Shown: positions 47,219 through 57,891, counted from the first letter of the stretch. The stretch is DNA of 64,000 nucleotides from Gonocerus acuteangulatus (GCA_946811695.1 OX328125.1:98225210-98289209); one strand, 5' to 3'. The notes: generated by a model not told the origin, from the letters alone. A program made the numbers and translations.

Positions 47219-50200
47219 TTGTTAATATCTATAAATCCTAGGATTTAAACTTTTTAATTCTTTAATAAATTTGGCATAAGGAATTTTTGATAAAAAAGAT
47301 TTTATGTAATTATAAACCTTTTGGAAGTTGTGACAATATCTTCACAGTCCTGAAGTTAAACATTTACAGTCCAGCCATTTCAAAATTTGAATATGACAAC
47401 AGTATCTTTACTGGCAAACCTATTTCTCATGATTTGAAGAACATATTGATTAGAAAAAACGTATTAATTTCATTCAAGAGGGACGCCTTGTTTTGCAAGG
47501 TAATGGAATATATCTGGTCATTATTTATATAAATATTCCTATGTTATCTTTCTTAACATTACATTTTCTATCTCTAATCAGTCCACTATGCTTTCCTTAC
47601 CTCTAGAAAAATAAATAATGTTGTACCCATGCCTATTGAAAAGAAGACAACTCCACTTCCATTAATAGCTTCTAAGTAGCGGCCAGCAGTATTCTTAAGT
47701 CTGAGGAAAAAAATCATTGAATTAAGACAAAATTGTAAATTTTATGTTGGGTTGACACTTAAATGTTTTTTGACAAAGGTATACTAACGACTGGGTAGCT
47801 ATTGGCTTATTTTAATCAAGAAGATTTATATTTCTGTTTTTAATAATATTCATTGATACTTTTCTCTCTTAATTTAATTAAGGATTAGGCGCCTAAGGTC
47901 TTGGGTTCGATCGCACTCGGGGTGAAGGATTTTATTTAGAAAAAAGTAAAGGCATAGTCGTAAACTATAGATAACCTGTCTTAAAATTCGTTGTAAATAA
48001 TAAATGGACGTTAAAATGTAAATAAATAAAGCACAATAACATTTAAGTTATAGGTTTGAACTGTATATAGCTACAATGAGGAGGAAGTGCCGCCATTACA
48101 CAAACAACAAGGAGGACTAGATATTACATAGAGATATAAATTCTAACAAATTTTAATTGTATGTCATCAGAAAACTGCTTTCAAAAGATATAATTTTGAA
48201 AATTATAATAGACCCGTTGATTTTCTTGATTTATCTGTTTTTTTTTTTTTTTTTTTTACAGGTCAAAAAAAGTCTTGCATGAAAAATACTTATGAACGGA
48301 TGGAAGTATGTGACTTCAAAACATAAATTTTTATACCTACTATTATTAGCCACTGTTTTTTAGTCAGAAGTAGAAACAATTGAACTTTAAAACTTATTCA
48401 AAAATGCAAACAATCTGGTCTTGCTGTACCAAAGGCGGTAGATAAGACATGTTGAGGGCCTAACTTTAGTCTTAAAATACGTTCGTGGGCCGCTTAGATG
48501 GTTGAAAATAAAATTAAAGGCATTGATGTTTGCCACTCGGCTTGCTCGCTCACTTGATTCCGCAGGAGCAAGCGACAAACCCCATCTCACTTTCCATTAC
48601 TACAAATCTGCCCTGCGACATATCGACACGTACAACCCTGTGAAATGTCCACAGAACCTAACCTAAAATGTGTCTAATCTTCACATACCGTCCCTATCGA
48701 ATATGCAAATCGGAGCAAACTAAAGAACGAACATATTATATCCATTGACGAAGTAATGTCGTGCGACATGTGCCGGGGATTTTTCAGAATGGAAACTTAA
48801 CTTAGGCAGTGTAATTTAATTTCCTTTTATTTGGGCTTTTCAAAATGTCTCGCTGGCCAGATCAAATCTTACAGTGGGCCGGTTGTTGCCCACATTGATT
48901 CTGATAGATGGTCTTTAAATTAGTCTTGGAGTTCCACAGTACTTTATTCGACCTGGCACACCCCACAAAGTTAAACTTATATAGGTATTGGGAAATTAAG
49001 GCATCATTGAAAGTGCAAAGGCGACCAAAGAACGAACAAAGAAGAGGTAACAACTTAGATTGATCCTTAACTAATATTTTTATTTATTTATTTATTTATT
49101 GTTTAACGCTGAAAGGCGATAACACAATTAAAATCTTCTTTAAAGGAAAAACAATAATAAAAACAGTCGTGATAATTTAAGAATTTGTAAAGTGTATCTA
49201 TGTTAAAATTTAGTTTTACATGTAGTCAGTGAGTTCGTGTAGTATATGATTGTATAAATCTTAATAGTATATATTACTCAATTTCAGATAGTTACAATGA
49301 AGAATTAATCAATATTATATATTGTCGTCATATTTGGTCAAATAAGTTTCTGTATTTCAAGTAATTGTAAATCTTGTGTATATATTGGCTCCCATCAGAG
49401 AGTAACTCAGTCATGTTGTCCGGTAAGTCATAGTCAGAGATGGGCATAATTTTATTTATAAATAAAAATACGAATTTATTCGTACTTCATATATTTGTAA
49501 ATACGAATATAAATAAATTCGTACTTCATATACTTGTGAATACGAATATAATTAAATTCGTATTCATAAGTGTGAATACGAATTTATTTTTATTCGTATA
49601 TATTAAATATAAAAATACAAATAAAATTTTATTCGCAAATTTTTCTGCGAATACAAATAAATTCACAGAAAAAAGTGTAAATAATCACAAAAAATGTGAA
49701 CATTTACAAAAAATCAAGTGATTACAAAAAAAATCACATTAAAATATACGAATAAAAATTTATTCACATTATAATTTGTGAATAAAAATTTATTCACAAT
49801 AAAATTAGCTTATTAAATTTATTCACAATTCCGAAAGTTATTGAAGGTGATCTTTTTTTTTTTTTTTTTTTTTTTTTTAAGGCGTTCAACGTCTAGGTTA
49901 TTAGCGCCTAGATTTTTTGTTTACCCCGAGTCCGTCGCGGGACCACCAGCCATGCTGCAGGGACACAGTTTGTCATCTTTACCTCCATCAAAAAAAAAAA
50001 TCACCTTCAATAACTTTCGTAATATCATCTTAATACGAGTAAATTCATAATTGATTTGCGAATTTTATTGTGAATAAATTTTTATTCACAAATTATAATG
50101 TGAATAAATTTTTATTCGTATATTTTAATGTGATTTTTTTTTTGTAATCACTTGATTTTTTGTAAATATTCACATTTTTTGTGATTATTTACAATTTTTT

Positions 50201-51698
50201 CTGTGAATTTATTTTTATTCGCAGAAAAATTTGTGAATAAAATTTTATTTGTATTCTTATATTTAATATATGTGAAGAAAAATAAATTCGTATTCACACT
50301 TATGAATACGAATTTATTTATATTCGTATTCATAAATATATGAAGTACGAATTTATTTTTATTCGTATTCACAAATATAAGAAGTACGAATAAATTCGTA
50401 TTTGTATTTATAAATAAAATTATGCTCATCTCTGGTCATAGTTCTGTCTCAGTAAACATTCTGTCAATATGTGTTTTATTGTCAGTGGAGTGTTACATAC
50501 TTCGCATGTCGGACTGTCCTGTCTCGTCATGAGGTGTAAGTGTGTCAGCCAGGAATGACCTATTCTTAAGCGGCATAAGACAACTTCTTCTCTTCTAGTT
50601 TGTCGTATGCTTGAAGGCCATTCTTCGACTGTTTGTTTAATTTCTCTTAGTTTGTTGTCCGTAATCGCGTGCCAAGATCTTTGCCACTTTTCGCTGATGG
50701 TCTTTTTGGCTTCTGCTTGCATGTCTTGGTACCTTAACTAATAGAATCATTTAAAAGCTATTTTATTTTATATAAAGTATTTTGCTCAGATATTGTATTA
50801 CATTAAGAATGAGAGGCTAAGGATGTTAGAAATAAAAGTAATGGAATATAAGAGTTTACCTTATTATGGCAAGATGGTGCTTTATGTTTTCTCTTAAACA
50901 GGAGTATAATATCTTTTGGAACACTGAGTTTTTGTATTTATCCCTCACATTAGCTTGATCCTGGGAAAAATCTTTTTTCAGAAACTTTGCTGTAGCTCGT
51001 TTTTCAATATTCCTTAGAGACGAATTCAGAACTTCTATTTGTGCGACCAATTGCATTGACAGACTTACATAGGCTACATCCATACATGCGACCGCCAAGA
51101 AGAGAGAGAAAAAGAAGCCTGCATTGAAAAACAATGCTATTGAATATCCATAGACAGTCCTAGTGTTGAATGGCATATAGAGAGGAACTGGTAGGTAAGG
51201 GTTGATTGCCATCTTGGATGTATCTTCTTTTATTGAAATCCATTTTATTATTGGTAACAAGAATGCGTTTACACAACCAAGAACAATTAAGTACTTGACA
51301 CTAGTGCTGGTAATATATCTTATCTGGTTGACCCTAGTTCGAAGGATTCTGTAATGATCCTCAATTAAAGGCTCATCTTGATACTGAAATACTCCTTCTT
51401 TAATTAAATCATTTCCTTCAATCATAGTTCGTTCATGAACAGCCTTTATTGCTCGCTGTGCTACACTGAACATGAGCAACCAGAAATATTGGAAAGCTTT
51501 AACGATCTCAATTTTATTATCCACAATTACGCACATTGTGTATAATGCGATAACTGCCAAGAACGCGTACATGCTGAACTGGCATACAACCAGTATTCCA
51601 TTGGCTATCGATAGGCTCAGCGGTTTCTTTATGAATATAAAACCGCAAATAATCAGTACAATTTGGTTTTCATTATAGAAGTCGAAGGAAGTATCCAT
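39577..51698 (-). CDS. Odorant receptor (7tm_6), five exons, complete
   Basis: Insect odorant receptors are seven-pass dendritic-membrane proteins that pair with Orco as ligand-gated cation channels. Exons read 51698-50860, 47700-47601, 45821-45732, 42470-42312 and 39618-39577, each bounded by GT and AG, with phases that add up to 409 codons and a TAA stop. That is the usual family length. Residues 1-280 (exon 1) hold the inside N-terminus (MDTSFDFYNEN) and about four hydrophobic spans; exon 1 ends in the family-like ENIKHHLAIIR. Exon 2 (281-313) has GVVFFSI..GTTLFIFLE, exon 3 (314-343) has SLAGEMVIEK, exon 4 (344-396) has NPMSLKSTGF..SLGTF and exon 5 ends YKIVNVVR. I start at the ATG at 51698 because it places MD next to the usual N-terminus; an in-frame ATG at 51740 is possible. 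Introns are swollen by transposons. Family assignment is firm; ligand and subfamily cannot be told. Confidence 0.9.
40060..40320 (+). repeat. SINE-like tail and a short tandem duplication (intron 4)
   Basis: GGTGCTAATGGCCTAGATGT followed by an A-run at 40187-40220 is a SINE A type tail. Then a block with CCTATGGCCTGATAGCCA is repeated at 40237 and 40283. Confidence 0.45.
41241..41309 (+). repeat. (TA)n followed by a T-run (intron 4)
   Basis: About 24 TA units run directly into 21 T residues. It gives the spurious Tyr-Ile/Phe frames on both strands. Confidence 0.9.
41914..42082 (-). mobile_element. Penelope-like pLTR (intron 4)
   Basis: GAGAGGAGATCGTTGACC.. to GGCTGTAAAACAATTAGG, with an inverse hammerhead-like core at 42018-42057 whose stem has one mismatch. 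Followed by 89 T residues (42083-42171). No coding part. Confidence 0.7.
42312..42470 (-). CDS. Odorant receptor exon 4
   Basis: The exon is 53 codons in phase 0, with acceptor TATTTTCAG and donor GGAGAT|GTAAGT. It contains LYSTPWPDCSQRYKLLLKTM, NPMSLKSTGF and SLGTFGD. This matches the intracellular loop 3 to TM7 signature of insect odorant receptors (short W, NP..L, SL.TF). Confidence 0.9.
42547..42735 (+). mobile_element. SINE C (intron 3)
   Basis: Box-B-like GTGGGTTCGATTCCCAC, then CCTATCCTGGCTAGAAAAGG and GATAACTCGTCCCAAAATT. The best-preserved SINE C in the window. Confidence 0.65.
42848..42972 (+). mobile_element. SINE A, short (intron 3)
   Basis: Head CCCATGGTCTAGTGGCTAAC and GGTTCGATTTCCACC, shortened body, A-rich tail. 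The 7-bp ACATAGC flanks it at 42841-42847 and 42973-42979. Confidence 0.7.
43035..43145 (-). mobile_element. SINE C fragment (intron 3)
   Basis: Reverse copy with GGAATTGAACCCACGACC (box B inverse), collinear with 618-715 of the duplicated segment. Confidence 0.55.
43241..43440 (-). repeat. Repeated unit with terminal-exon-like frame, copy 2
   Basis: Minus strand reads intron-like TTTTAATTTTAG then NHPFNNQAALKFKK and TGA. Confidence 0.35.
43441..43678 (-). repeat. RTE-like 3' repeat fragment (intron 3)
   Basis: Matches 836-1130: AACTTGGCACACAGGTAGG to GGCATGCCAGGCAATAGCTA. It sits between two copies of the NHPF unit. Confidence 0.45.
43741..44000 (-). repeat. Repeated unit with terminal-exon-like frame, copy 3
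   Basis: Same peptide NHPFNNQAALKFKK with a silent change in the penultimate Phe codon, again after a TAATTTTAG acceptor. Confidence 0.35.
44281..45424 (-). pseudogene. CR1/Jockey-like reverse transcriptase remnant (intron 3)
   Basis: On the minus strand: DFRPISVLSNLSK.. (45345), PLQSGF, then CGVPQGSSLSPTLFSVYIND (45024) and CAEDIQIYL where YADD would be expected, then NRDKSKAIVIGS and KSVKNLGIIFDQN (44660-44790), and a degraded C-terminus. Order and motifs are those of CR1/Jockey-group non-LTR elements. The catalytic motif is mutated and several frameshifts exist. It is absent from the paralogous intron, so it arrived after the duplication. Region 44001-44280 holds nothing recognised. Confidence 0.75.
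45732..45821 (-). CDS. Odorant receptor exon 3
   Basis: The exon is exactly 30 codons in phase 0, with acceptor TTTCTCTCACAG and donor AAAAG|GTATGG. It reads ERSFHMAFLVCSEILAYFLI then SLAGEMVIEK. The last part corresponds to the aromatic/Gly-rich stretch near TM6 in this family. Confidence 0.9.
45899..47085. mobile_element. TIR transposon with 8-bp duplication (intron 2)
   Basis: TIRs of about 170 bp begin GGTAGTTCTGAGCGAGAGC and are flanked by the perfect 8-bp CCAAATTG at 45891-45898 and 47086-47093. The paralogous intron at about 6553-6562 shows the empty site with a single CCAAATTG. The centre is filled by an RTE-like repeat. No transposase. An 8-bp duplication fits hAT or P; the superfamily is undecided. 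Confidence 0.85.
46158..46806 (+). repeat. RTE-like repeat with about 122-bp tandem units
   Basis: Four units from about 46316 (ATCAAGACATACATG, AAAATCGG.., GGTGTGGATTTGTATAAGGG, ACAGCTGGTAGACG) with period about 122 bp, ending TTTTTATATATATAGAT. It sits inside the TIR transposon. Confidence 0.65.
47167..47215 (+). repeat. Poly-A tract (intron 2)
   Basis: About 48 A residues where the paralogue has only a short A-run near 6640, so the tract expanded or was added in this copy. Confidence 0.8.
47601..47700 (-). CDS. Odorant receptor exon 2
   Basis: The exon is 100 bp, with acceptor TTCCTCAG|A and donor CTAGAG|GTAAGG. It reads LKNTAGRYLEA then GSGVVFFSIGMGTT, a membrane span. The same exon with three amino-acid differences lies at 7052-7151. 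The conserved length and splice sites support both. Confidence 0.9.
47886..48025 (+). mobile_element. SINE C (intron 1)
   Basis: CTTGGGTTCGATCGCACTC and ACTATAGATAACCTGTC; same place as 7362-7520 in the duplicated segment. The rest of intron 1 up to 49064 shows no coding. Confidence 0.55.
49077..50731 (-). mobile_element. I-like non-LTR element 3' end (intron 1)
   Basis: Minus-strand frame 50722-50426 reads EEVVLCRLRIGHSWLTHLHL then CEVCNTPLTIKHILTEC, the C-terminal RNase H/zinc-like region of I/Jockey-type elements. After a later insertion it continues as NMTELLSDGSQYIHKI.. to a stop. The tail is (TAAA)n at 49079-49106. 12-bp duplicates CCTTAACTAATA lie at 49065-49076 and 50732-50743. Confidence 0.8.
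49435..50434. mobile_element. 1000-bp palindromic hAT-like element
   Basis: Arms of about 415 bp, CAGAGATGGGCATAATTTTA at the left and its inverse at the right, flanked by the perfect 8-bp GTCATAGT (49427-49434, 50435-50442). Arms consist of repeated GAATACGAATTTATTCGTA-like palindromic units. The loop (49853-49999) holds a poly-T/SINE-tail-like piece. Confidence 0.85.
50860..51698 (-). CDS. Odorant receptor exon 1
   Basis: This exon holds 279 codons plus two bases and carries most of the receptor. Its donor reads AG|GTAAAC and splits an Arg codon that the first base of exon 2 completes. Hydrophobic spans lie near residues 33-58, 66-82, 134-152 and 182-212. A short hydrophilic loop around residues 84-125 and a longer one around 156-180 separate them. 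No frameshift or stop is present. Confidence 0.9.
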
Positions 51699-51957
51699 GT
51701 TCACAACAATAGTTGTATATTGAATACTCCAATACACCATTTATTCCTGAAAATAAAAAATGAAATAAGTTATTTCATTCAATTCTTAGTACATGAAGTA
51801 ATACCAAGGCATTGGATTGTTCATTTATTTCGTATTTCAGAGTCTGTTATGGAGCGAAACGAATTTTTAAAAGTTTGAAGATAAAACCCATCACCAGGTC
51901 TATGTAAAAAGAAATGGATCAAAAGATATATACAGAGGGCGAGGTTAGCTCAGTGGT

Positions 51958-52420
51958 CAGGGCCGCCACATCTCAGAGCCGGGCCCGGGACCAGATCACG
52001 GCCCCCCCTCTCAGAGCCGGGCCCCCACTTCTCAGAGTCAGACTGAAAATTCTAGGACTTTGCTATAGGACTTTGGACATTTTAAAACTATTTTCATCTT
52101 GAGTTTTGAGCGAAATTAGAATAAAAGCCGACAATCGGTGCAGCAAAGGTCACTTTCGGTACTTGTAGTTTTATTACGACTCCTAATGAAATATACTATT
52201 CTGGGAATGCACTTGTTTGGTCGTTTATGTACATTAAAAAAAATATAGATCCCATCCCAATAAATATAGGCTACGCCCGTCTATATTTCCAAACCCCATT
52301 CTTTTTGCAAACTCATAACCTATACATTTTTTACACTTAGGAAGGCCCGGCCTTGGCCCCCACGGCACCCGGGCCCGGGACAACTGTACCCGGCTGTCCC
52401 CCCCTCCATGTGGCGGCCTG
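51958..52420. mobile_element. hAT-like non-autonomous element
   Basis: TIRs CAGGGCCGCCACAT / ATGTGGCGGCCTG and the perfect 8-bp duplicate TCAGTGGT at 51950-51957 and 52421-52428, exactly within the SINE box A. 463 bp, no coding. Confidence 0.9.
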
Positions 52421-52516
52421 TCAGTGGTAGAGCACTGGACTCATAAGCTGGAGGACCTGAGTTCCAATCCCCAGCAAGCACTAAAGATTTTTATCCTCTA
52501 TTACCCCCCCCCCCCC

Positions 52517-52841
52517 CAATACACGAGCATTCTTTCCCTACGTTCTTTCCATTCAGTGTAATCCTTACGGAAAGACGAGAGGATTATATTCCTCTCGTGG
52601 CCACTAACGGCAAGACTTTCCTGCAATCTTTCCTCTCAAGTTATCCCGCCGTTCCATCCGTAAGGATTCATAATCCTCTCGTCGCCACATTGTTGACTGA
52701 AATCTATCCGGCAGGAAAGAGTGTTCGTGTATGGGGGCTTTCCTCTCGCCTTCAGAAGGATTGCTGTCCTTTCATCCAATCCTGCAGTTTTAAAGATGGA
52801 CCGAAGGAAAGTGGTAGCAATTGCTGCCATGGCAGTTGTTG

Positions 52842-52896
<55 letters not shown>

Positions 52897-53894
52897 CATT
52901 ACATATGTTTATATATATATTACATTCCATCAGACGTCAGTTATTGATTTCAAATTTTTAAAATTAATTTTGTGTTTTAAAATCAATTCATATATTTAAA
53001 AAATTGTAATCTACAACAACAAATGTTTGTAGTGAACTTTTATGAAAAAAGTTATTTGGATAAAAGTTTTAAAATACCTAACTTTATCCAAACATTTTCC
53101 TAATGAAAAAGTTCATGTTCAATAAAAACTACAAGTAAAATAAAAAAAATATAAGTTTAACTTAGACTTTTTAAAAATAAAAGGTAACTTGAATTTTCGA
53201 ACCCTGGTATAAATAATCTTAAGAAGATGTTTTATAATTTATTAACACAACTAAAAAAATTACGAATTCAATAGGGTATTTATTTTTGGGATATTCCAAG
53301 CCAAATCTTCCAGCCAAAATGCATTTCGAAACCCAAGGTTGTCAAATTTTGATGAAACTTGGTGAGTATATTTTAGTAATGGACATGAGTAAAAGTACCA
53401 ACTTTTATGTTTTTATGTTCATTAGTTTTTGAAACGCAGCACTTTAAAAATTCTTAAAAATGTGCAAAATATCATTGATAGTACATCTGGCAACAATCTA
53501 TACTTTTACAACTTTTCCTATAACACTGTTAATTTTAATGATAGGGAGTTAATTTTTTTTTTTTAAATTGTTCAGCATTCAATCGTGAATGGAAATATAT
53601 TGCTATATATAAGATTTAAAGACATAGAAATATTTGACGCAGTGTCACCATAGCTTTAAGCAAAGTTAAAAAGCTGATAGCTAAGAAGTAAGGACTGACA
53701 CGCAATCCTGCAGGATACAGTGGAATCTGAGAGGAAAGACGAGCGCCCACTAACGAGAGGAAACTAATCGGATTATGTCAAAGGGAGCCGACTAAAGGGA
53801 TAACCCGACCGTCACGCTTTCCTTCCTTACCCATACACTGGCGTTCTTTCCGTGCGGATTCATCTTTCCTGCAGGAAAGAATGCTCGTGTATGG
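52517..53894. mobile_element. TIR element inside the SINE
   Basis: ATACACGAGCATTCTTTCC at the left and its inverse at 53873-53892; GAGAGGAAAGACGAG-like blocks recur near both ends. The interior (52830-53700) is AT-rich with (TA)n at 52857-52893 and no coding. The target duplication is not clear. Confidence 0.5.
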
Positions 53895-54133
53895 CTACCC
53901 ATTGTCTTCGCTCGTGAGTTGATTCGGCCTCCCTGACCGTCCCTAGGCCAACCCGGCATTTAATTAATTTATTAATGGGTACCGTGGTACTAATGACCCT
54001 AGCAGTCGAAGCAGCAAAGGGGAAAATCAGGCGGCCGGAGTATAGAACTAACCACATATCTGCCTAGTGTGCCGTATGGTCATGGATCAGGTACCTCTAT
54101 AGTATCTGCCCCTCAGGGCCTGTTACGGGACGG

Positions 54134-54138
<5 letters not shown>

Positions 54139-54198
<60 letters not shown>
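54139..54198 (+). repeat. (TA)n microsatellite
   Basis: About 30 TA units following the SINE B. The block 54199-54420 after it shares GGGAGACCGCATGCCTGT-like text with 55425-55440. Confidence 0.85.
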
Positions 54199-54203
<5 letters not shown>

Positions 54204-54504
54204 AACCACAGGCTTGCGGTCCCAGAGACCGGGCTCGGAAAAGGTGCCTTGATTCAGAGTAGATCTAGTTGCCTGAGACCAGCTGTTCTTTGTTATCTTT
54301 CCGTTTAGGCGGGAACTACCTGTTCCCACTTCCGGCTGCCTTCTATTTCCCATAGAGCACGTGGCATTGGAGGCTAAGTTCTGCTTGCGGTCTCCCTGAC
54401 CGCATGCCTGTGACTGTGTGACTTTTTGAATTTAAGTAATTGTTTTGATTCTGGGTATTCCGTTACTTTTTAAATAAATATCAAGTGTTAATCTTATCTA
54501 ACAG

Positions 54505-54627
54505 ATACGTTGGCTCAAATCTGTCCAGGAAACTCAAGAATTTACACGGATAATCCATGGTTTGCTGGAACCGTATTGGAATGGTTACAAGAAGAAGAAA
54601 ATGGCAGTGACATTTCCAATATCATAA
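54505..54627 (+). other. Candidate terminal exon, unknown
   Basis: Follows an acceptor-like TTATCTAACAG and reads IRWLKSVQETQEFTRIIHGL then EPYWNGYKKKKMAVTFPIS and TAA. A second frame over the same bases also stays open, with one hydrophobic span, so coding status is uncertain. No family recognised. Confidence 0.2.
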
Positions 54628-54739
54628 TTGTCGTCTATATTTTTGTACTTATTATTATTTCTATTTTTAAAGGTTCGGAAATAAGACAACTTTGTAAAGA
54701 AAAACTGAATCCCCGGAAGACCTGCCAATCATGCTCCAA

Positions 54740-54776
<37 letters not shown>

Positions 54777-55470
54777 CTTATCAGTGTTCCCTCTAAGCCA
54801 CACCAATTTGTTTACAAAATTGTTTCGTCCTGTTTGTCAAACCTGTTCAGGTCAAAACATCCAAGAAAACAATGTAAATGATGATTAGGAACACATTTTT
54901 ATACTTTTTTAGCGATTATATTTTTTATTATTATTATTTTCTTTTTATGATTTATGAAATTTTTAAGCATACGAATTTTCTCTTCTATACTCGTATTTCT
55001 CGTATTATGGTTATTTTGAAGTTTTTAACGTATTTTGCTACCACAAAAAAAAGTTTTTAAAAAATAAGTGTTTATTCTTATTTGTGGAGTAGCTGATTTT
55101 CATCGCTTTTATTTTTTCAATTATATTGTTTATTTCGTTGGTTTAATTATTATATATTCATCTGTATGTCTTCAAATTTCAATTAAATTTGATGGTACCT
55201 ACTATTTACCAAAAATTAGTTGTACAAAGCATGTTGATTGGAAAGTTCATTAAAATATAGGAAAAAAATGTTTTTATTATTTTAACAATTTTTGATAAAT
55301 CTTTTGTCAACTTTTACAACATTTGTCATTGAAAAGAATGTGTTATAAGTAATACCCCCAAAGAAGAAAGCGCCAGCGGCAATTGAGAGGCCCACAGGGC
55401 GAGTTTTAGGGGCTGGAGTCTGGGAGACCGCATGCCTGTAGTTGCGTTACAAAAATCCATGCCTGTAGCT
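54628..55470. other. AT-rich stretch without gene
   Basis: Contains a 30-base A-run at 54744 and very T-rich sequence; the frames are composition artefacts. 55471-55515 is (TA)n. Confidence 0.5.
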
Positions 55471-55471
55471 A

Positions 55472-55517
<46 letters not shown>

Positions 55518-56408
55518 ATGGTGAAAGATCTCATAAACCATAGCGCTGAAGTAGGACTAATCCCAAATTACACTAAGACCGTGTTAATGACCAATAGCTT
55601 GAAGAAGGAGATAAGCCTCAACGGGATCGCTCTACAGTATGTAGATGAATTTGTTTACTTGGGACAACTCATATCCTTTAATAATCGTGCAGCTAAAGAA
55701 GTGCAAAGGAGAATTACTAGAGGTTGGCAGAAGTATTGGTCACTAAAGGAAGTAATGAAGGGTAACTTTAGCCTGAATAACAAGAAGATGGTGTTCGAAA
55801 GCTGTGTTCTCCCTTCTGTGAGTTACGGCTGCCAAACATGGGCACTGACCAAGGAGCAAGAATCCAAGCTAGTAGTGTGGCAAAACTCCGTCCTTAGAAG
55901 CATGATGAACTACAGGAGACGGGATAAAGTCAGGGGTTCATTTATGCGGCAAGAATCTGGAGTGACAGATATAGGCCTGCATATAAAGAAAATTAAGTGG
56001 AAATGGGCTGGTCATCTTGCCAGATTGCAGGATAGCAGGTGGACCCTCAAGGCTACGGAATGGATTCCGCTTAACTTAAGGAGGAGACGAGGAAGACCAT
56101 GTAGGCGTTGGAGTGATGTCTTTAAGTCCGTTGCTGGTCCGAATTGGATGAACGTTGCCAGGAACAAAGACAAATGGAAAGCAGTGTTGGAAGAAACAGG
56201 GAACTCCACTTCCTAGTTGGGTTGGTCGCCAGGGAAGTTAGACCATTACCCCCATCAAGGGGAGGCCTGCATGAGAAACATGTATTTGTAAATATTGTAA
56301 ATAGTAATTTAAAAAGAAATGAATTTAAATTTTTATTACTTTTTATTTTGGTTATTTTTTTGGAAATAGTTTTTTTTGTTTGTATTGTTCCTCTTATGCA
56401 ATAAAGGC

Positions 56409-56419
<11 letters not shown>
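55518..56419 (+). pseudogene. RTE-like reverse transcriptase C-terminus and 3' UTR
   Basis: An intact 232-codon frame covers the thumb and C-terminal domain: YVDEFVYLGQLISF, RGWQKYWSLKEVMKGNFSL, SYGCQTWALTKEQESKLVVW, IKWKWAGHLARLQDSRWTL, RGRPCRRWSDVF, AGPNWMNVA. It starts after the FADD motif, so the element is 5'-truncated. A roughly 200-bp UTR ends ATAAAGGCTTTAT. Both flanks are (TA)n. It is about 35% like the 30950-32141 copy by eye, so a different family of the same clade. Confidence 0.8.
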
Positions 56420-56461
<42 letters not shown>

Positions 56462-56712
56462 CGCTTTTATACATGCATATAGCGAGTGGCGCGAAGCAGA
56501 ATGACAGTTCAAATTAAATAGCGCGCCACACAGTGGCATAGGCAGGTCTAGACAAACATTTCTAGGAGAGGAAGGCTAATTTAGTATGAGCTTACCGCCG
56601 TGCCTGGGTGCGTAGAATCAAATTTTTATAACCAAGCGCCGGAAAAACATTAGGAAAGTATTTGATAAACTAAGAACATACATTAATTAGAACTTATTAC
56701 TATTAATTTACC

Positions 56713-57292
56713 GGTACTTACGTATTAGCGTCAAAGCAGGTTAAAGAGGCGGGTCTCGTTCAGAGATCTGGATCATGGATAACGCATTTCTATTGGTCAA
56801 TCACTATCAGAGATATCATCTATTGTGTTTATAGTAGCCATCTTGTTCCCTTTGTCTTTTAACACGATTCATTTGTGCTTTATTTACCCACGCAATTGTT
56901 GTTGTTTTTTTTTACGCGATTTCAGTTTTTGTGCGAGTTATCGACAACAGAATAGCTAGTATGAAAGCTAGTGTTTGGAAGCGATGCTGTTGGAAATTGT
57001 TTATCAGTCCATTATCCAGCGAAAAACCATCCTTGATCTATATTATCAACGAGTTGGATTGACTAGAGTTTTGATATAACCTTGAGTGAGCGTAGCGAGC
57101 GGAAACGCATAGCAATTATGCTATTAATATAAGTGCTACGCGTTTTCGCTAGCTAAAGGTTATATTATAACTCTAGTTAACCCAAATCGTTGATAATCCC
57201 GTCGCCATATTGGCAAAAACTGATTTGACTCCTTGATCCAGTTCTCTGAGACCCGACTCTTTAACCTGCTTCGACGCTAATACGTAAGTACC
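56713..57292. mobile_element. TIR element (GGTACTTACG family)
   Basis: TIRs GGTACTTACGTATTAGCGTC.. with about 70 bp of imperfect inverse match (AAGCAGGTTAAAGAG, CGGGTCTC). 8-bp flanks AATTTACC (56705-56712) and AATTTGCC (57293-57300). An inner palindrome lies at 57045-57205. No coding. Confidence 0.75.
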
Positions 57293-57891
57293 AATTTGCC
57301 TAACAAATTTATTTTTCTAACTTAATGGAAAAATATTGTGAACTTTCATTCTGGGGGAGCAAAGCCCCCCCAAGCCCACCCCGTTAGCCGCCACTACACA
57401 GTGGGGCCAAAAAAAAACCGTAAAAAAATCATCGTATCCTTTGAACGACTGATTCCATCGAATTGTCATGAGTCATTCGATTTAGAATAAAAAAAAAAAA
57501 ATCCACTGGAAAAATATGTTACACAGTTTAGCTTGGGACTAACAATTTGGAAAATACTTTGTACAAATACCGCTAGATTAATTTGCGAGTGCCTATCAGG
57601 GCCGCCACATGGGGGGGGGGGACAGTTGTCCCGGGCCCTGGCCGGGCCTCGCTAATTGGAAAATAATGCATAGGTTATGAGCTTGTAAAAAGAATGGGGT
57701 TAAGAAATATAGACGAGCGTAGCCTATATTTATTGGAATGGGATCTATATTTTAGCGCGGTTCCTCCCTCCCCGATAGGGAGGAACCCCGCTTATAAGGT
57801 TGATACAAATAAAACAATCTGGAAGTGCCGACTAGAAAATTTCGCGTTTCAGAACCCCTAGAGACCAAAAATAACGGTGGTTAAAATTTGT

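Larger units (their letters stand above)
42755..48670 (+). repeat. Segmental duplication, copy 2
   Basis: Direct-orientation partner of 420-8232, carrying introns 2 and 3 and part of intron 1 of the complete odorant receptor. It gained a reverse-transcriptase remnant (44281-45424) and the transposon at 45899-47085, both absent from copy 1. Confidence 0.8.
51936..54133 (+). mobile_element. SINE B split by two DNA elements
   Basis: Head GAGGTTAGCTCAGTGG, then AGAGCACTGGACTCATAAGC and GAGTTCCAATCCC after the first insertion, then the body from about 53896 (GGCCTCCCTGACCGTCCC..) to CCTGTTACGGGACGG. The order matches 27781-28098 reversed. Confidence 0.75.
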
